A DNA stretch of 64,000 bases. It comes from Ixodes scapularis. Taxonomy: Eukaryota; Arthropoda; Arachnida; Ixodida; Ixodidae. This document shows positions 34,035 through 44,005 of this stretch, piece after piece (within the stretch, counting starts at the first letter, position 1; each line of letters starts with the position of its first letter). The translations under genes and the position numbers were made by a program. Where the stretch lies: positions 63,095,930-63,159,929 of the forward strand of contig NW_024609836.1 in assembly GCF_016920785.2 (NCBI RefSeq), in the 5' to 3' direction. Below the pieces are notes generated by a model. It made no database searches. It saw only the letters and a list, made by a program, of their open reading frames with translations, and was not told the origin of the DNA.

Positions 34035-36057
34035 TAGCCCCGAGAAGTTCGCGTGGCGCCCCCTTACGGCAAACAGGGGTGACGTCACGGCGAGGAGAGA
34101 ATTTTTCCCCGACTCGCCCCGCTCGCCCCGTGGAGGCTGTGACAACGCTAGCTGTCGCCGCGCTCGTTCCTATTTAATTCTTTTTTGGCGTGTTTTTCGT
34201 AGGAAGGGTAAATTTTTATATGTGCATTTATTGAGGTATGGCCTGTAGCTACAGGCGAAACTTCAACTAACATTTTAAGCATGGTTGACAGGGCAGGCTA
34301 CGCATGCATCGCAGCTGGTATATGAAAATAAAGAAATATGGCCACAATTGCAAGAGCATCACTATAGATTTACATCTCGCAAAATAAATGCTGCTGATGG
34401 TCTGAATGAATTGGCAGGATATGTATACTATTTTTTTGTATCTCTGTTGTTAAACAAAGGTTTGCCGAAGCAGAAAAGCTGCATGCTGCTCGAGCAACAT
34501 GCTAAATACAGTCTGGAGCATGGGGAGAGAATCACAAGTAAGACAGCCCAAGTCCAGCGGCAAAGTAAAAAAAAAAGATAAAAAATAAGGAACATTTGTT
34601 ATATACATTGCTCGCATTTGATCTTTGCTGGATTCGGATAGTATTTCAATAGACTACACCGGTGGTATCTGTGGACTTGTTTATATCAACCCTCAAGTAA
34701 TGTACAAGAAACGTAAGCGGAAGTGTCTAGCTCGTTATTAGTCCCTAAAACCCTAAAATTTAGATTTTAGTTAAATCGAATTGTCCTAAAGCTAAAATAC
34801 CAGAAGCTTTTCTCACGCACACTGTCGCCCTTCACAGGTTCCACATTTTCTGCTACTAGTGCTGCATCTACCACTGGACAGACGTTCGAATGCTTACTTT
34901 TACTCCTGTTTTCCTCTTTTGTCAGAGAGTCCAGCTGTAGGGAGTTTGGAGGCTGAAGAAGCTTTTGGAGACCTGCAGCAGTGTCTCTTTTAATTGGAAA
35001 TGACAATTCAGACTAAACGGTAGATTTTCCGAATACCCAAGGCTGGAATAAAAATGTCAGGAAAAAATACAATCATTCCAAATTACGGCACTATTGCTGT
35101 GCATATTTTGGGCAGTTCAAAATATATCATACAGGGAACTGGGGGAATTCGGTCGTTTTTGCTGCTACCATGCAAACTGATTACCAGTAATTGTGCATCT
35201 TCTAAGAAATATGCCTGCATACGTGTATAAACTATATAATTAACTCACGAAGAAGCTACATTTATGTAAAACAACCCTGTTTCACGAGCCCTTCAGGGAT
35301 AATCAGACACAGGGCCTTTAAAACATCAGCGATCCAGCGCATCTAGTGTGGCAGCGCAAAGTCGGGGTAGCGAGCTAATTTGCCGACCATGCCAAAGGCC
35401 CATGATATAAATGCAACTTCAGATGCCTTGAAAGCGGGATGTAATATCGTTCTAAACCATGAATATGCAAGGAACAGAATTCCAGCGTCTGAAACACTTG
35501 CGCCACCGCTCCACCGATCCCTCGCAAAATTGCCTTGTGTCGTGCGGACGGACGGGGAGGTTCATCGGTGGAATTGCTTCCGCGGATGGCTTTAGGGATT
35601 TGTAACCCAATTTTAAAGGTAAAAGGGACAAGCAGGCTTATAAAATGAACGGAAGCACGTCAATGTCGGCCTAACTCAACGTCTAAATGGAACAGCGCGG
35701 AACATAGGACAGAAAGAACAGGACCACACGAGCGCTGACTTACAACTGACTGTTTAATGAGTTGTAAGTCAGCGCTCGTGTTGTCCTGTTCTTTCTGTCC
35801 TATGTTCCGCGCTGTTCCATTTAGTCATGAACCAACTAGCCCATCAAAGCACACTAACTCAACGTCTTGTACACCGGGTAAACGAGGTCCTGCTCCTCGA
35901 GGTGCTTGCGGCACACATCGCCAAACCGGAAAACCGGTGCAGGGGAGCGAACCGGATGCGAGATCGCCGAGCGGAGTCCTTCCCCTGACGTCACGGTATA
36001 CCGCACCCAATCAGGGCGCGGCGACCGCAGCGACGCTTGTGTTCGCTCTCGGGGCTA
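34035..36057. mobile_element. DNA transposon, 2,023 bp, TAGCCCCGAGA ends, absent from copy A
   Basis: The left end is TAGCCCCGAGAAGTTCGC and the complement of the right end is TAGCCCCGAGAGCGAAC. AT (or TA, ambiguous) is duplicated at 34,033-34,034 and 36,058-36,059, and copy A has the uninterrupted site 'ccgtatattcac' near 4,772. It holds a 98-codon plus-strand ORF (34,285-34,581) without known motifs and a 142-base palindrome. Both ends carry a 'gtgacgtca' near the terminus. It is probably non-autonomous. Confidence 0.85.
35683..35824. repeat. Long near-perfect palindrome (64-bp arms)
   Basis: Arms 35,683-35,746 and 35,761-35,824 are complementary with one mismatch by eye, with a 14-base loop. 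It lies inside the 2-kb transposon and would form a stable cruciform or RNA hairpin. Confidence 0.9.
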
Positions 36058-36590
36058 ATACTCACTGGGCACGCAAGATTTGATCTATTTAGCTTGGTGG
36101 CACTGCCATCATCAATAAAAAATAAATAAATAAAAAAAAAAAACTTTAAGTGTTTGGCTTGATTGACGGTCAATGGCCTCCCGAAGCCCTTGACCGTCAA
36201 CAAATTGGTAGGGTTCGCAAGTCCTAAAAATACGTTAAATACCCACGGAACCCCAATTGAGAACCTCTGCTGCAGCAAAAAGGATGAGGATTACGAGGAA
36301 TGCACTAAGTAGATGTCTTGAAGGACCCCTTCACGCACGAATTTAAGAAGGGTGTGGTAGACACTATTGCAATATTCGGGATTCCCGAAGGATTAGTTCG
36401 CAGAATTGCAGGCCTTACCGAAGAAAGTCAGTCGTAGTTGATGTACTTAAGATTCCGCAGAAAGTGTTTCGTAGTCACCACGTTTTTATTTCTGGATACC
36501 ATTAATATTGCGTATTTCTGTTATTTGAAAAATGTTGAAGTGTCAGGAAAACTAATGGTCGGTTTCACTGTTCAAATAAAGACCAATAAT

Positions 36591-36596
36591 TTTATT
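36591..36596 (-). terminator. Polyadenylation signal of peptide gene 2
   Basis: AATAAA on the minus strand, 28 nt past the stop. Confidence 0.6.
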
Positions 36597-36624
36597 GGCA
36601 TCTGCATGTACTGATCTTGGATGA

Positions 36625-36837
36625 TTAAGCTGCAGCGGCCTTGTTCGCGTAGGCTCCGCCACCTGCACCACCGAGCATATTCTTAATATAATCCATTATC
36701 ATGGCGTAGATTTTCTCCAGGGCAGCCATAAGCCCTCCCTGTCCTGAGTCTTCCTTGGATATTGCGTTAACCAGTTGAAGGAGAGCCACGAGCACTGCGG
36801 AAAGAAGTGCGCGAGTGAGCACATTAGTACCGGACAT
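36625..36837 (-). CDS. Small secreted peptide, paralog 2 (unknown family)
   Basis: The product is 70 residues from the ATG at 36,837, which copy C shares; ATGs at 36,843 and 36,852 would add 2 or 5 residues. The signal peptide core is LLSAVLVALLQLVNA, then the mature part begins ISKEDSGQGG, followed by a helix-like segment (AALEKIYAMIMDYIKNML), GGAGGGAYANK and Ala4. Relative to paralog 1, 9 of 70 positions differ, 6 of them in the 45-residue mature part. No Cys in the mature part. The 5' flank of about 200 bases is very similar to that of paralog 1. It is likely expressed if the shared upstream block is a promoter, but no TATA box is clear. Confidence 0.6.
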   Translation of the reverse strand: MSGTNVLTRALLSAVLVALLQLVNAISKEDSGQGGLMAALEKIYAMIMDYIKNMLGGAGGGAYANKAAAA

Positions 36838-37025
36838 GCGCATTGCATGCATTGTGATACGCGTCACCTCGATTTATCAGCCGAATTATGTAGATTAAGG
36901 AACCGCACAATGAACTTCAAATAGAGGTCACAATATACCGGTGCCACCAAAGCTTCACTTTGGTCGCGCCGGGGACTCGGGCTCCGGGTCGCGCATACTG
37001 AAATTCTTGAGGAGTAAGTAAGGGG

Positions 37026-37064
37026 GAATTCCGGAAAGGGTCTATAAGACCCTTTCCGGAATTC
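37026..37064. repeat. Perfect 18-bp palindrome at the end of copy B
   Basis: GAATTCCGGAAAGGGTCT and its exact complement are separated by 3 bases. It sits exactly where homology to copy A ends, so it may mark a rearrangement joint or a transposon end. Confidence 0.85.
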
Positions 37065-38109
37065 AGTCTGGCCAGTTTATTTTCTTAATACACACCTCTT
37101 TCGAGAGGCGCAATTCAAGACTCCCAATCTATTCAGCTTCAGCTGCGGGGGACGTGATATTGTCAAGAATGACAGTTGATGACGCGACGAAAACTAAAGC
37201 AAACTGAACGTTCAATGTGGAGAACTTGTGTACAAAGAAAAATAGAAAAGTCAAGCGTCGCAGGCGTCGATGACGGCGAAACCACAGGATCGAACGCTGG
37301 GGCGAGACTCCCTTCGGCTCGGCACTCGAAGCCCCTTATGTACGCGCGTGGGCTTCTGGAATAATCGGCGTAGAAGGTTCGGCGCGTAGGGCATTTGAAC
37401 ATCGAATAACCAACAATGTTCTCAAATTCACCAGAACGCGACATTTACAGAAATAACAAAAAGGCACGTCCGCTGCCAGGCATCAATCCTCGAGCCCTTT
37501 GCGTAGAGGCCAAGGACGCTAACCTTTCGGCCACGGGCGCGCTTGCTCGCAGACGCGCGTGGCAATATGACGAAGTCAATAGTCCACCATTACTAAACAT
37601 ACGTATTTACAACAAGTAATCCCCCGTTTTACCCCGAAGTGGATATCGCAAATGTTGACATGTATTTCGGCGTTTCTCTACACTTGTAGTAGTGGTGTAC
37701 AATGCAATGATTAAAAAAGAAAAGTGAGGGTCGACGTAGGAGTGACGGAAATCTCGTTGACGATGTTGTTGATATATGGTTTACCGATATACGTGGATGT
37801 TGCTGTGCACGCCCTTCAACTCAAATTATTTATTTTGTTGGCTCTTGGATACAATTCTTTACGTGCGTTTATTTGTCGTTTAAAATAATGCAGTTCGTGA
37901 CAAAGAAATTTACCTTGATTGTCACCACCACTGTTCATACGTAGTTCTATTGAAAGATTGTTTGATTGAACATATATTTTCGTCACGAGCCTGTAGTGCT
38001 GTGGTCTCAACCCCTGATGTTTCGGGGGCCCTCTCTGGACTAGCGATTGGGGAACCCCATTCACCGTGGCAGTGGGAGAGTGATGGGCCACTACAATAAC
38101 AAAAGAGTA
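37065..38109. other. Junction sequence between copies B and C
   Basis: No homology to the other unit copies that I can see and no gene. It contains a tRNA-like segment at 37,470-37,556. ORFs (93, 108 and 85 codons) have no motif. Confidence 0.5.
37470..37556 (-). repeat. tRNA-like segment, probable SINE head
   Basis: On the minus strand GTGGCCGAAAGGTTAGCG matches the A-box region of Leu/Ser-type tRNAs, and about 30 bases on GGATTGATGCC matches 8 of 11 positions of the B box. There is no foldable acceptor stem at the expected ends, so this is not a functional tRNA; a tRNA-derived SINE or tRNA pseudogene is more likely. Confidence 0.4.
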
Positions 38110-38510
38110 ACCGTAAGTCAAGAAAACAAAAGCGGGGAACATTGACCTTCAAAACCTGAAACGGACAAGAATCGATCATATTCTCATAGGGAACGCATGG
38201 TTTTGTCTATCTAACGTAGCTTTGTGGCAAGGCCATCCTAAATTAAGAACGTTTCATTACTCGTCTTGATATACAATCGAGGGCGCCGCGGACCCTAAGG
38301 GTGCCTTCAGGGAAGCCAAGGGGTCCTCGGAGCACCATTTTGAGAACTACTGCTTAGTGAAATAGGTGAGGATCAAGAAGAATGTACTAAATGGGTGTCT
38401 TGAAGGATCGTTTCCCGCACAATTCTTGAATGGCGTCCAGGGCGCCTTCCGGTATTCTAGGGTCCGGGGTGGATTATTTCGCCGAATCGTATTCTTTACA
38501 GAAAAAAATG
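38110..38510. repeat. Segmental duplication block S2, copy C, first part
   Basis: It aligns with about 4,740-5,160 of copy A (shared 'gaaacgga', 'gcatggttttgtctatct', 'gaggatcaagaagaatgta') at clearly lower identity than copy B. It is interrupted at about 38,511 by a minisatellite-filled element and resumes at about 39,753. Confidence 0.7.
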
Positions 38511-39752
38511 AAAGCCGTTTACAACTCCCTGTAACGCCGAATTGAGCGCAGCTCTTGAGGAGGAGGAGGGAAAGGTACCGAGGGTCACGTGTTCATCGGT
38601 GAGGGGATCACGTGACCTGGGGGTGTCACGTGACCTCGGCGGGAGGCCACGTGACTTCCCAGGTCACGTGACTCCCCAGAGAAATGTTTCCGCTAGATTT
38701 ATCGGGGAAATTTTTCCGCTCGATATAGCGGGGAAATCTTTCCGCTAAATTGAACGGGAAAATTTTCCACTAGATTTAGCGGGGAAATTCTTCCGCTAGA
38801 TGTAGCGGGAAAATTTTCCGCTAGATTTAACGGGGAAATTTTTCCGCTAGATTTAGCCGGGAAATTCTTGCGCTAAATTTAGCGGGAAAGTTTTTCCGCT
38901 ATATTTAGCGGGGAAATTTTTCCGCTAAATTAAGCGGGGAAAATTTCCCGCTAGATTTAGCGGGGAAATTTTTCCGCTAGATTTAGCGGGGAAATTTTTG
39001 CGCTATATTTAGCCGGGAAATTTTTGCGCTATATTTAGCCGGGAAATTTTTCCGCTAAATTAAGCGGGGAAATTTTTCCGCTAGATTTAGCGGGGAAAAT
39101 GTTCCGCTAGATTTAGTGGGGAAATTTTTCCGCTAGATATAGCGGGGAAATTTTTCCGCTAGATTTAGCGGGGAAATTTTTCCGCTAGATTTAGCGGGGA
39201 AATAATTCCGCTAGATTTAGCGGGGAAATTATTCCGCTAGATTTAGCGGGAAACTTTTACGCTAGATTTAGCGGGAAAATTTTTCCGCTAGATTTAGCGG
39301 GGAAACTTTTCCGCTAGATTTACCGGGAAAATTTTTCGGCTGGCTATAACGGGAAATTCCGCTATATTTAGCGGGGAAATTGTTGCGCTAGATTTAGCGG
39401 GGAAATTTTTCCGCTAGATTTAGCGGGGAAATTTTTCCGCTAGATTAAGCGGGAAAATTTTTCCGCTAGATTTAGCGGGGAAATTTTTCTGCCAGATTTA
39501 GTGGGGACATTTTTCCGCTAGATTAAGCGGGGAAATTTTTCCGCTAGATTAAGCGGGGAAATCTTTCCGCTGGATATAGCGGGAAAGTTTTTCCGCTTAA
39601 TTTAACGGAAAAGTTTTCCGCTAAATTTAGCGGGGAAATTCTTTCGATACATTTAGCGGGGAAATTTACCCATAATGCACCGCGCGGTTACGTCGACGGC
39701 GACGCCGCTCAAGCCGGAAACGGGCGCCTAAGAGCTGCGCTGTAAAAGTTTG
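38511..39752. mobile_element. Minisatellite-filled transposon, copy 1
   Basis: Its ends match those of the element at 50,281-51,013: left 'tgaaagccgtttacaactcc' to GAGCGCAGCTCTTGAGG, right 'cgccgctcaagccgg' to 'aagagctgcgctgtaaaag'. The two inner motifs GAGCGCAGCTCTT / AAGAGCTGCGCT are inverted repeats and each is itself a small hairpin. Copy A lacks the element at the matching site. Between the ends are CACGTG-containing repeats (38,585-38,670) and then about 38 copies of a 26-bp repeat. It has no ORF. Confidence 0.75.
38680..39668. repeat. 26-bp satellite, about 38 copies
   Basis: Consensus is GCTAGATTTAGCGGGGAAAT plus 'ttttcc', with TAGCGG and CCGCTA giving each monomer its own dyad symmetry. 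Monomers differ by scattered changes and occasional shortened units near 39,340-39,360. Confidence 0.95.
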
Positions 39753-39905
39753 TCTTAGTTAATTTATTTAAAATGCTACTGAGGATGTTTTCTAGTTACG
39801 GCGGTATTTTTTTCTGGATGCCTTTAATATTGGGTTTCCGTTATTTGAACTAGTAGTGTTAGATAGGGTAATTAACGATGGCAGTGATAAGATCAAGTAC
39901 AATAT

Positions 39906-39911
39906 TTTATT
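39906..39911 (-). terminator. Polyadenylation signal of peptide gene 3
   Basis: AATAAA on the minus strand, 28 nt past the stop. Confidence 0.6.
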
Positions 39912-39939
39912 TGCATCTTCATGTGCTGATGTAGGATGA

Positions 39940-40152
39940 TTATGCTGCAGCAGCCTTTTCCACGTAGGCTCCGCTACCTTCACCACTGAACAGTTTCTTA
40001 AAATAATCCATTATCATGGCGAAGTCCTTCTCCAGGGAAGCCATAAAGCCTCCCTGTCCTGAGCCTCCCTTAAACATTGCGTTCACCAGTTGAAGGAGAG
40101 CCACGAGCACTGTGGAAAGAAGTGCGCGAGTGAGCACATTAGTACCTGACAT
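39940..40152 (-). CDS. Small secreted peptide, paralog 3 (unknown family)
   Basis: The product is 70 residues from the ATG at 40,152, or 79 from the ATG at 40,179. The signal peptide MSGTNVLTRALLSTVLV... differs from paralog 2 at only 1 of 25 positions, while 17 of 45 mature residues differ: MFKGGSGQGG start, helix-like SLEKDFAMIMDYFKKLF, hinge SGEGSGAYVEK, Ala4 end. The kept positions are SGQGG, LEK, AMIMDY, GAY and KAAAA. This concentration of change in the mature part is what venom, salivary and immune peptides often show, but selection has not been tested. A part of the upstream block present in paralogs 1 and 2 is deleted, so expression may differ. Confidence 0.6.
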   Translation of the reverse strand: MSGTNVLTRALLSTVLVALLQLVNAMFKGGSGQGGFMASLEKDFAMIMDYFKKLFSGEGSGAYVEKAAAA

Positions 40153-40300
40153 ACAGTATTCATACACTGTGATACGCATCACATCAATTTATGAGCCGAT
40201 ATATGCCGATGAAGGAACCGCACAATGAACTTCAAATGTACGGACTCTGGGTCGCGTATACTGAAATTCTTGAGGACTAAGTCAGCAGGGATAATTTCTG

Positions 40301-41794
40301 CACTCTGATGGCTTAATTTTTATGACTGTCACATGCCTTGGCTACGGAGGAATGGAGAGAAGGGGTGGAAGGGGGGGGGGGGGGGGGGAGGGCGCAGGGC
40401 TGTGGTAAAAACGTGTGATTTGCACTAGCCTTTAGTCGGCACATGATTTGCTTACCAGATAGAGCGTAAGGAAATCTCCTCTACTGCCGTAAAACAGTTG
40501 GTTACATTCATTACCAACCCTAGACCAGGAGCGATACAAAAAGGGACACAATAGACAAGTTCTCGAGTCTCAATCGCATTTTCATGGATTTTACTTCTAT
40601 GAAAATGCGCCAAATATAGTGCCGAAAGTGACAACGTCGAGTTACTCCGCAAGCTTATCTGAATACGCATTCGGGCTACTTATCGCCGGTCGGGTATGCT
40701 GCTGTATAGTAAAACTAGTTCCAGCAAAGAGCGTTTGTCATGTTACTCTGTACCAAAACAAATAGATGGTAAGCTATATAATGCCCTGAAAACACTCTTG
40801 GTCGGCGTAATCTTTGATTAGTATAGTTCCCGTGGTAGTTTAAACATTTTGAACGCGGGCATCGCGAGTTACTTCACGGTTTGCTGTAGCGTGCGGCCAG
40901 CGCGGCATCAGCTGTTTTCGTGGAGCTGCGGTGTCCGTATTAGGTGCTTCTGATCCTCGCTGCCAACATCGCGCTTGAAGGAAGTCCATTGAGGTTTGGG
41001 CGACAATGCTGTATGATGTGTTCGTGCCCGCGTTGTTTAGTATTTCTAACAGCTTCGTTTGTTACTGTGTTGTCTGCCCGCAATCTCAGATCACATGTTT
41101 GGAGTTCGCTGTTCTAATGTCGAGTTGCCATTCTACAGGCCCAAAGCTCTTGGCAACGGACATTATCTCCGTTTCTATCGGTTTGTCTTCAATTACCCTG
41201 AGGTTTAAGCCACCGTCTTACTATCTTCTCGACGAGACAGCAGTCCAATAGCATTTCGTAGTTGTACTTGCTTTCTACAAATTAGTTTAATGTTTACGCA
41301 CTTATATGCGGCATTGGCTGCGTGTATGATTTAACAATAATATATTAAAGATTTAAAGCACAGAAAATACCACTTGTGCTTGTTTATTTGTAATTTAGCG
41401 TATTTCACCGACTTTTTAACGCACTGCATGTTACCGAAAATTGTTCTCGGCGTTGTCGGTGGTTATAAAAGCATTGTCGCGAGAAATATCTCACACCGGT
41501 ATTTGATTTTCCATGTAGCGCCAAGTTGAAATACAAACGTGTTTGCGGTGGCGAAGCGCATAAAAAGTTTGTATTACGTATTCGGGGATTCAACCTCGAA
41601 TCCTGCTCTTTGTTTTGACTGGATTAACCTTAATTCACCACCTAAGCCGGTAGGCCAATTCAAGTTCGAGACCTGGAAGCACGTTGGGCAGATTTCCAAA
41701 AACATAATTAATAATAGATCCAACAGGTCCAAATAAATCACCCAACATAAAAAAACAAAAAAAAAAAAAAACGTTTAGGCTGAATATTTAATAT
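40301..41794. repeat. Segmental duplication block S3, copy C, first part
   Basis: It aligns with about 5,760-7,200 of copy A. It includes a run of about 22 G at 40,373-40,394 and the divergent ORF at 40,984-41,251. It ends at an A-rich stretch and the LINE tail. Confidence 0.75.
40984..41251 (+). CDS. Divergent plus-strand ORF, copy C (unknown)
   Basis: The frame is open from before 40,984; the first ATG is at 41,006, giving 81 residues (MLYDVFVPALFSISN ... YYLLDETAVQ). Six Cys/Ser-rich residues precede a hydrophobic stretch (LLATDIISVSIGLSSI). The copy-A counterpart has ATG where this has ATT and is frameshifted. The aligned C-terminal 47 residues are about 60% identical, so there is no strong constraint. 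An ATTAAA follows at about 41,344. It lies divergent from peptide gene 3, as in copy A. Low confidence that it is a gene. Confidence 0.3.
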
Positions 41795-44005
41795 GTGCAC
41801 GTCTTTTTTAATCTTCTATTCATTTATTCATTCATTCATTCATTCATTTATTTTTCGTGCTCATGAACGGCGAGTAGCCTATGTAATGATGCACAGAGTC
41901 AAAAGAAACACACATAAGAAATCAACAGCACATGCAACAGCTAATATCTATTATGGGAGAACAGGAAATAGGTAACAGTTAAATATCAGCCAGAGAACAC
42001 CTAAACGCTTGAACACTTGAGTTGAAAATGTCGATGTCGATGCTGGTTGTACTGAACCTGTTATAAAAATGTTGGATGCGGTTCATGGGACTGGAGAGGT
42101 TGATTTTTTGAACTGAGAAAGTGGGATTAACCCTCAAAAGCACTCGCGGTACATATATGCTAATAGCTGATGTAAGGGTCGAACAGTCAATGCAACCATG
42201 AACGCATTTATACAAAAAAACTAGATCGCGCTCAAGTCTTCTCGAGCTTAGTGTGGTACAATCACATCGTCGTAAAAGCCTGTTATACTCATAATAAACA
42301 CTGCGGCCAATATAGCGATCATATACAATACGGAAGAAACGTCTCTGCACGTTTTCGATTTTTGCTTGGTTTGCATTACCAATACAATTCCAAACAACAG
42401 AACTAAACTCAAGCTTGCTACGTATTAATGAAAAATACAAAATGAATATGCAAGCTGACGAAGGGAATTCACGTGTTATTCTCGAAATAACACCTAGCGT
42501 CCGATAGGCAGCATTTGTGATGTTGGAAACATGTTCATTGAATGACAAAGATGAACCAATATATACTCCTAGATCTCTTGTGCATTCAACCCTACGCAGA
42601 GGTAGGTTCTCAAGATAATAACAAAAACTTACAATTTCCAGTTTCCTAGAAAAGGACATAACTACAGTTTTTTTAGGATTTAGTGTTAACAAATTGCGGC
42701 AACACCAATGATGCACAGCATTAACATCCTCCAGTATCATTTCACAGTCATAGATGAATGAGACCTGCCTAAACAATTTGATGTCGTAAGCATATTGCAA
42801 AATATGTGAATGGCGGACACAAGAACCAAGATCATTTATAAAGACATTGAATAAAATTGGTCCTAGTATGGACCCCTGTGGCACACCCGAAAATGACACA
42901 TAAGGTTTAGAATAATGTCCCATTATGCGAACGAAGTTTTTTCTTTCCATCAGATAGTTCAAAAAAAATTTGCAAAGCTGGTTATTGACTCCATATGTCC
43001 CCAATTTATGGACAAGAATTGAATGATTAACCAAGTCAAACGCTTTCGATAGATCAAAGTATACGGCGTGTACCTGCCCACGCTGATTGGTAATCGGCGA
43101 AACGAAGTTTAAAAATGATACTAGATTGGTTTCTACAGACCTGCCAGAGAAGAAACCGTGTTGTGAAATGCTAATTTTACGTTTAAAAAATTGTGACAAA
43201 TGTTCAAACAAAACGATTTCATAAACTTTCGAAAATGCACAAAGCATGGATACCGGCCTGTAATTCTTTACGTCATCGGTCTTGCCACCTTTGTGAACAG
43301 GCACAATGACAGAATTTTTCCAAAGCTCCGGAAAAGTAAAACTTGACAGAGACAAGTTGAAAATATGAGTTAATATCGGCGTAAAAATGGACGAACAACC
43401 TTTAACAATAAAGCTTGGGATGCCATCAAATGCCATTGATATCTTGGGTTTTAGTCTTTTTATCGCAATCTCGATTTCAGCGCTTTGAAAAGACGTTATC
43501 GAGAGGTTATCATTAAAATTGCTACTATCATCTGGCGTGCATGGCGTAGCTTGGTTTGAGGAGTAGACAGATTCGAAATAATCAGCGAATGCGTTTGACA
43601 CACATGCAGGTTCATTCAGCACTTTACCAGATGCGTCACATAGGCTTATCGCAGGAGAGGACGTGGTCATGCGATCATTGACATACCGCCAGAAATACTT
43701 GGGGTCGCGGTTTAAGCTGCGTTCAACTGACTCTCGATAAGATTCTTTGTCCCTCTTGATTAACACTTTAGCTAACGCTTGTGATTTGGAAAACTTATTA
43801 TACCAAAACTGTGTTTGTTTAACCTTATATTTCCTATGGTAGTGCAGTTTTTTTCTAAGCTCGGACCTAAGCTCGTGCGAAAACCAATGAGGATAGCGGG
43901 ATGAGTGACGACACTTTTTTGGAACAAACATTTCGATGGCGTTCGTAATACAGTTAGTAAGTAACTCAACAGCGCAATTTACATCGGTTGTTTCATATAC
44001 TGGTC
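41795..44005 (-). mobile_element. 5'-truncated LINE (CR1/Jockey group)
   Basis: The minus-strand element ends, after its stop codon, in about 120 bases of 3' UTR and a (TGAA)n-type tail at 41,818-41,855. The 5' end is cut at about 44,005. Copy A lacks it (the matching point is near 7,220). The tail type is like that of CR1/L2-related LINEs. It contains one open frame, listed separately. Confidence 0.85.
41979..43931 (-). CDS. Non-LTR reverse transcriptase, 650 codons, active-site mutant
   Basis: It is open from an internal ATG at 43,931; the same frame continues upstream to the truncation near 44,000, so the endonuclease domain that should precede RT is missing. RT blocks in order: WKNSVIVPVHKGG, NYRPVSMLCAFSKVYE, ISQHGFFSGRSVETNL, AVYFDLSKAFDLVNH, FSGVPQGSILGPILFNVFIND and LQYAYDIKLF. 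The last is the Y-A-D-D box with the second catalytic Asp replaced by Tyr. After it come LNPKKTVVMSFSRK and RRVECTRDLGVYI. RT copies LINE RNA into the genome at a nick. The intact frame suggests a recent insertion, yet the Asp-to-Tyr change should abolish polymerisation. Confidence 0.85.
   Translation of the reverse strand: MFVPKKCRHSSRYPHWFSHELRSELRKKLHYHRKYKVKQTQFWYNKFSKSQALAKVLIKRDKESYRESVERSLNRDPKYFWRYVNDRMTTSSPAISLCDASGKVLNEPACVSNAFADYFESVYSSNQATPCTPDDSSNFNDNLSITSFQSAEIEIAIKRLKPKISMAFDGIPSFIVKGCSSIFTPILTHIFNLSLSSFTFPELWKNSVIVPVHKGGKTDDVKNYRPVSMLCAFSKVYEIVLFEHLSQFFKRKISISQHGFFSGRSVETNLVSFLNFVSPITNQRGQVHAVYFDLSKAFDLVNHSILVHKLGTYGVNNQLCKFFLNYLMERKNFVRIMGHYSKPYVSFSGVPQGSILGPILFNVFINDLGSCVRHSHILQYAYDIKLFRQVSFIYDCEMILEDVNAVHHWCCRNLLTLNPKKTVVMSFSRKLEIVSFCYYLENLPLRRVECTRDLGVYIGSSLSFNEHVSNITNAAYRTLGVISRITREFPSSACIFILYFSLIRSKLEFSSVVWNCIGNANQAKIENVQRRFFRIVYDRYIGRSVYYEYNRLLRRCDCTTLSSRRLERDLVFLYKCVHGCIDCSTLTSAISIYVPRVLLRVNPTFSVQKINLSSPMNRIQHFYNRFSTTSIDIDIFNSSVQAFRCSLADI

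Larger units (their letters stand above)
36058..37030. repeat. Segmental duplication block S2, copy B, last part
   Basis: It aligns with 4,776-5,760 in copy A and includes peptide gene 2. Homology to copy A stops at the palindrome at 37,026. Confidence 0.85.
39753..40300. repeat. Segmental duplication block S2, copy C, end with peptide gene 3
   Basis: It aligns with 5,180-5,760 of copy A. About 50 bases upstream of the gene, including 'ccaccaaagcttcactttgg' in copies A and B, are missing here. Confidence 0.8.

Noticed and set aside
34285..34581. 98-codon ORF as a transposase of the 2-kb element
   Set aside because: No DDE or DNA-binding motif could be found; left as unknown in the element entry.
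38680..39668. CRISPR-like regularly spaced repeats
   Set aside because: Monomers are head-to-tail without unique spacers, and the context is eukaryotic; this is a satellite.
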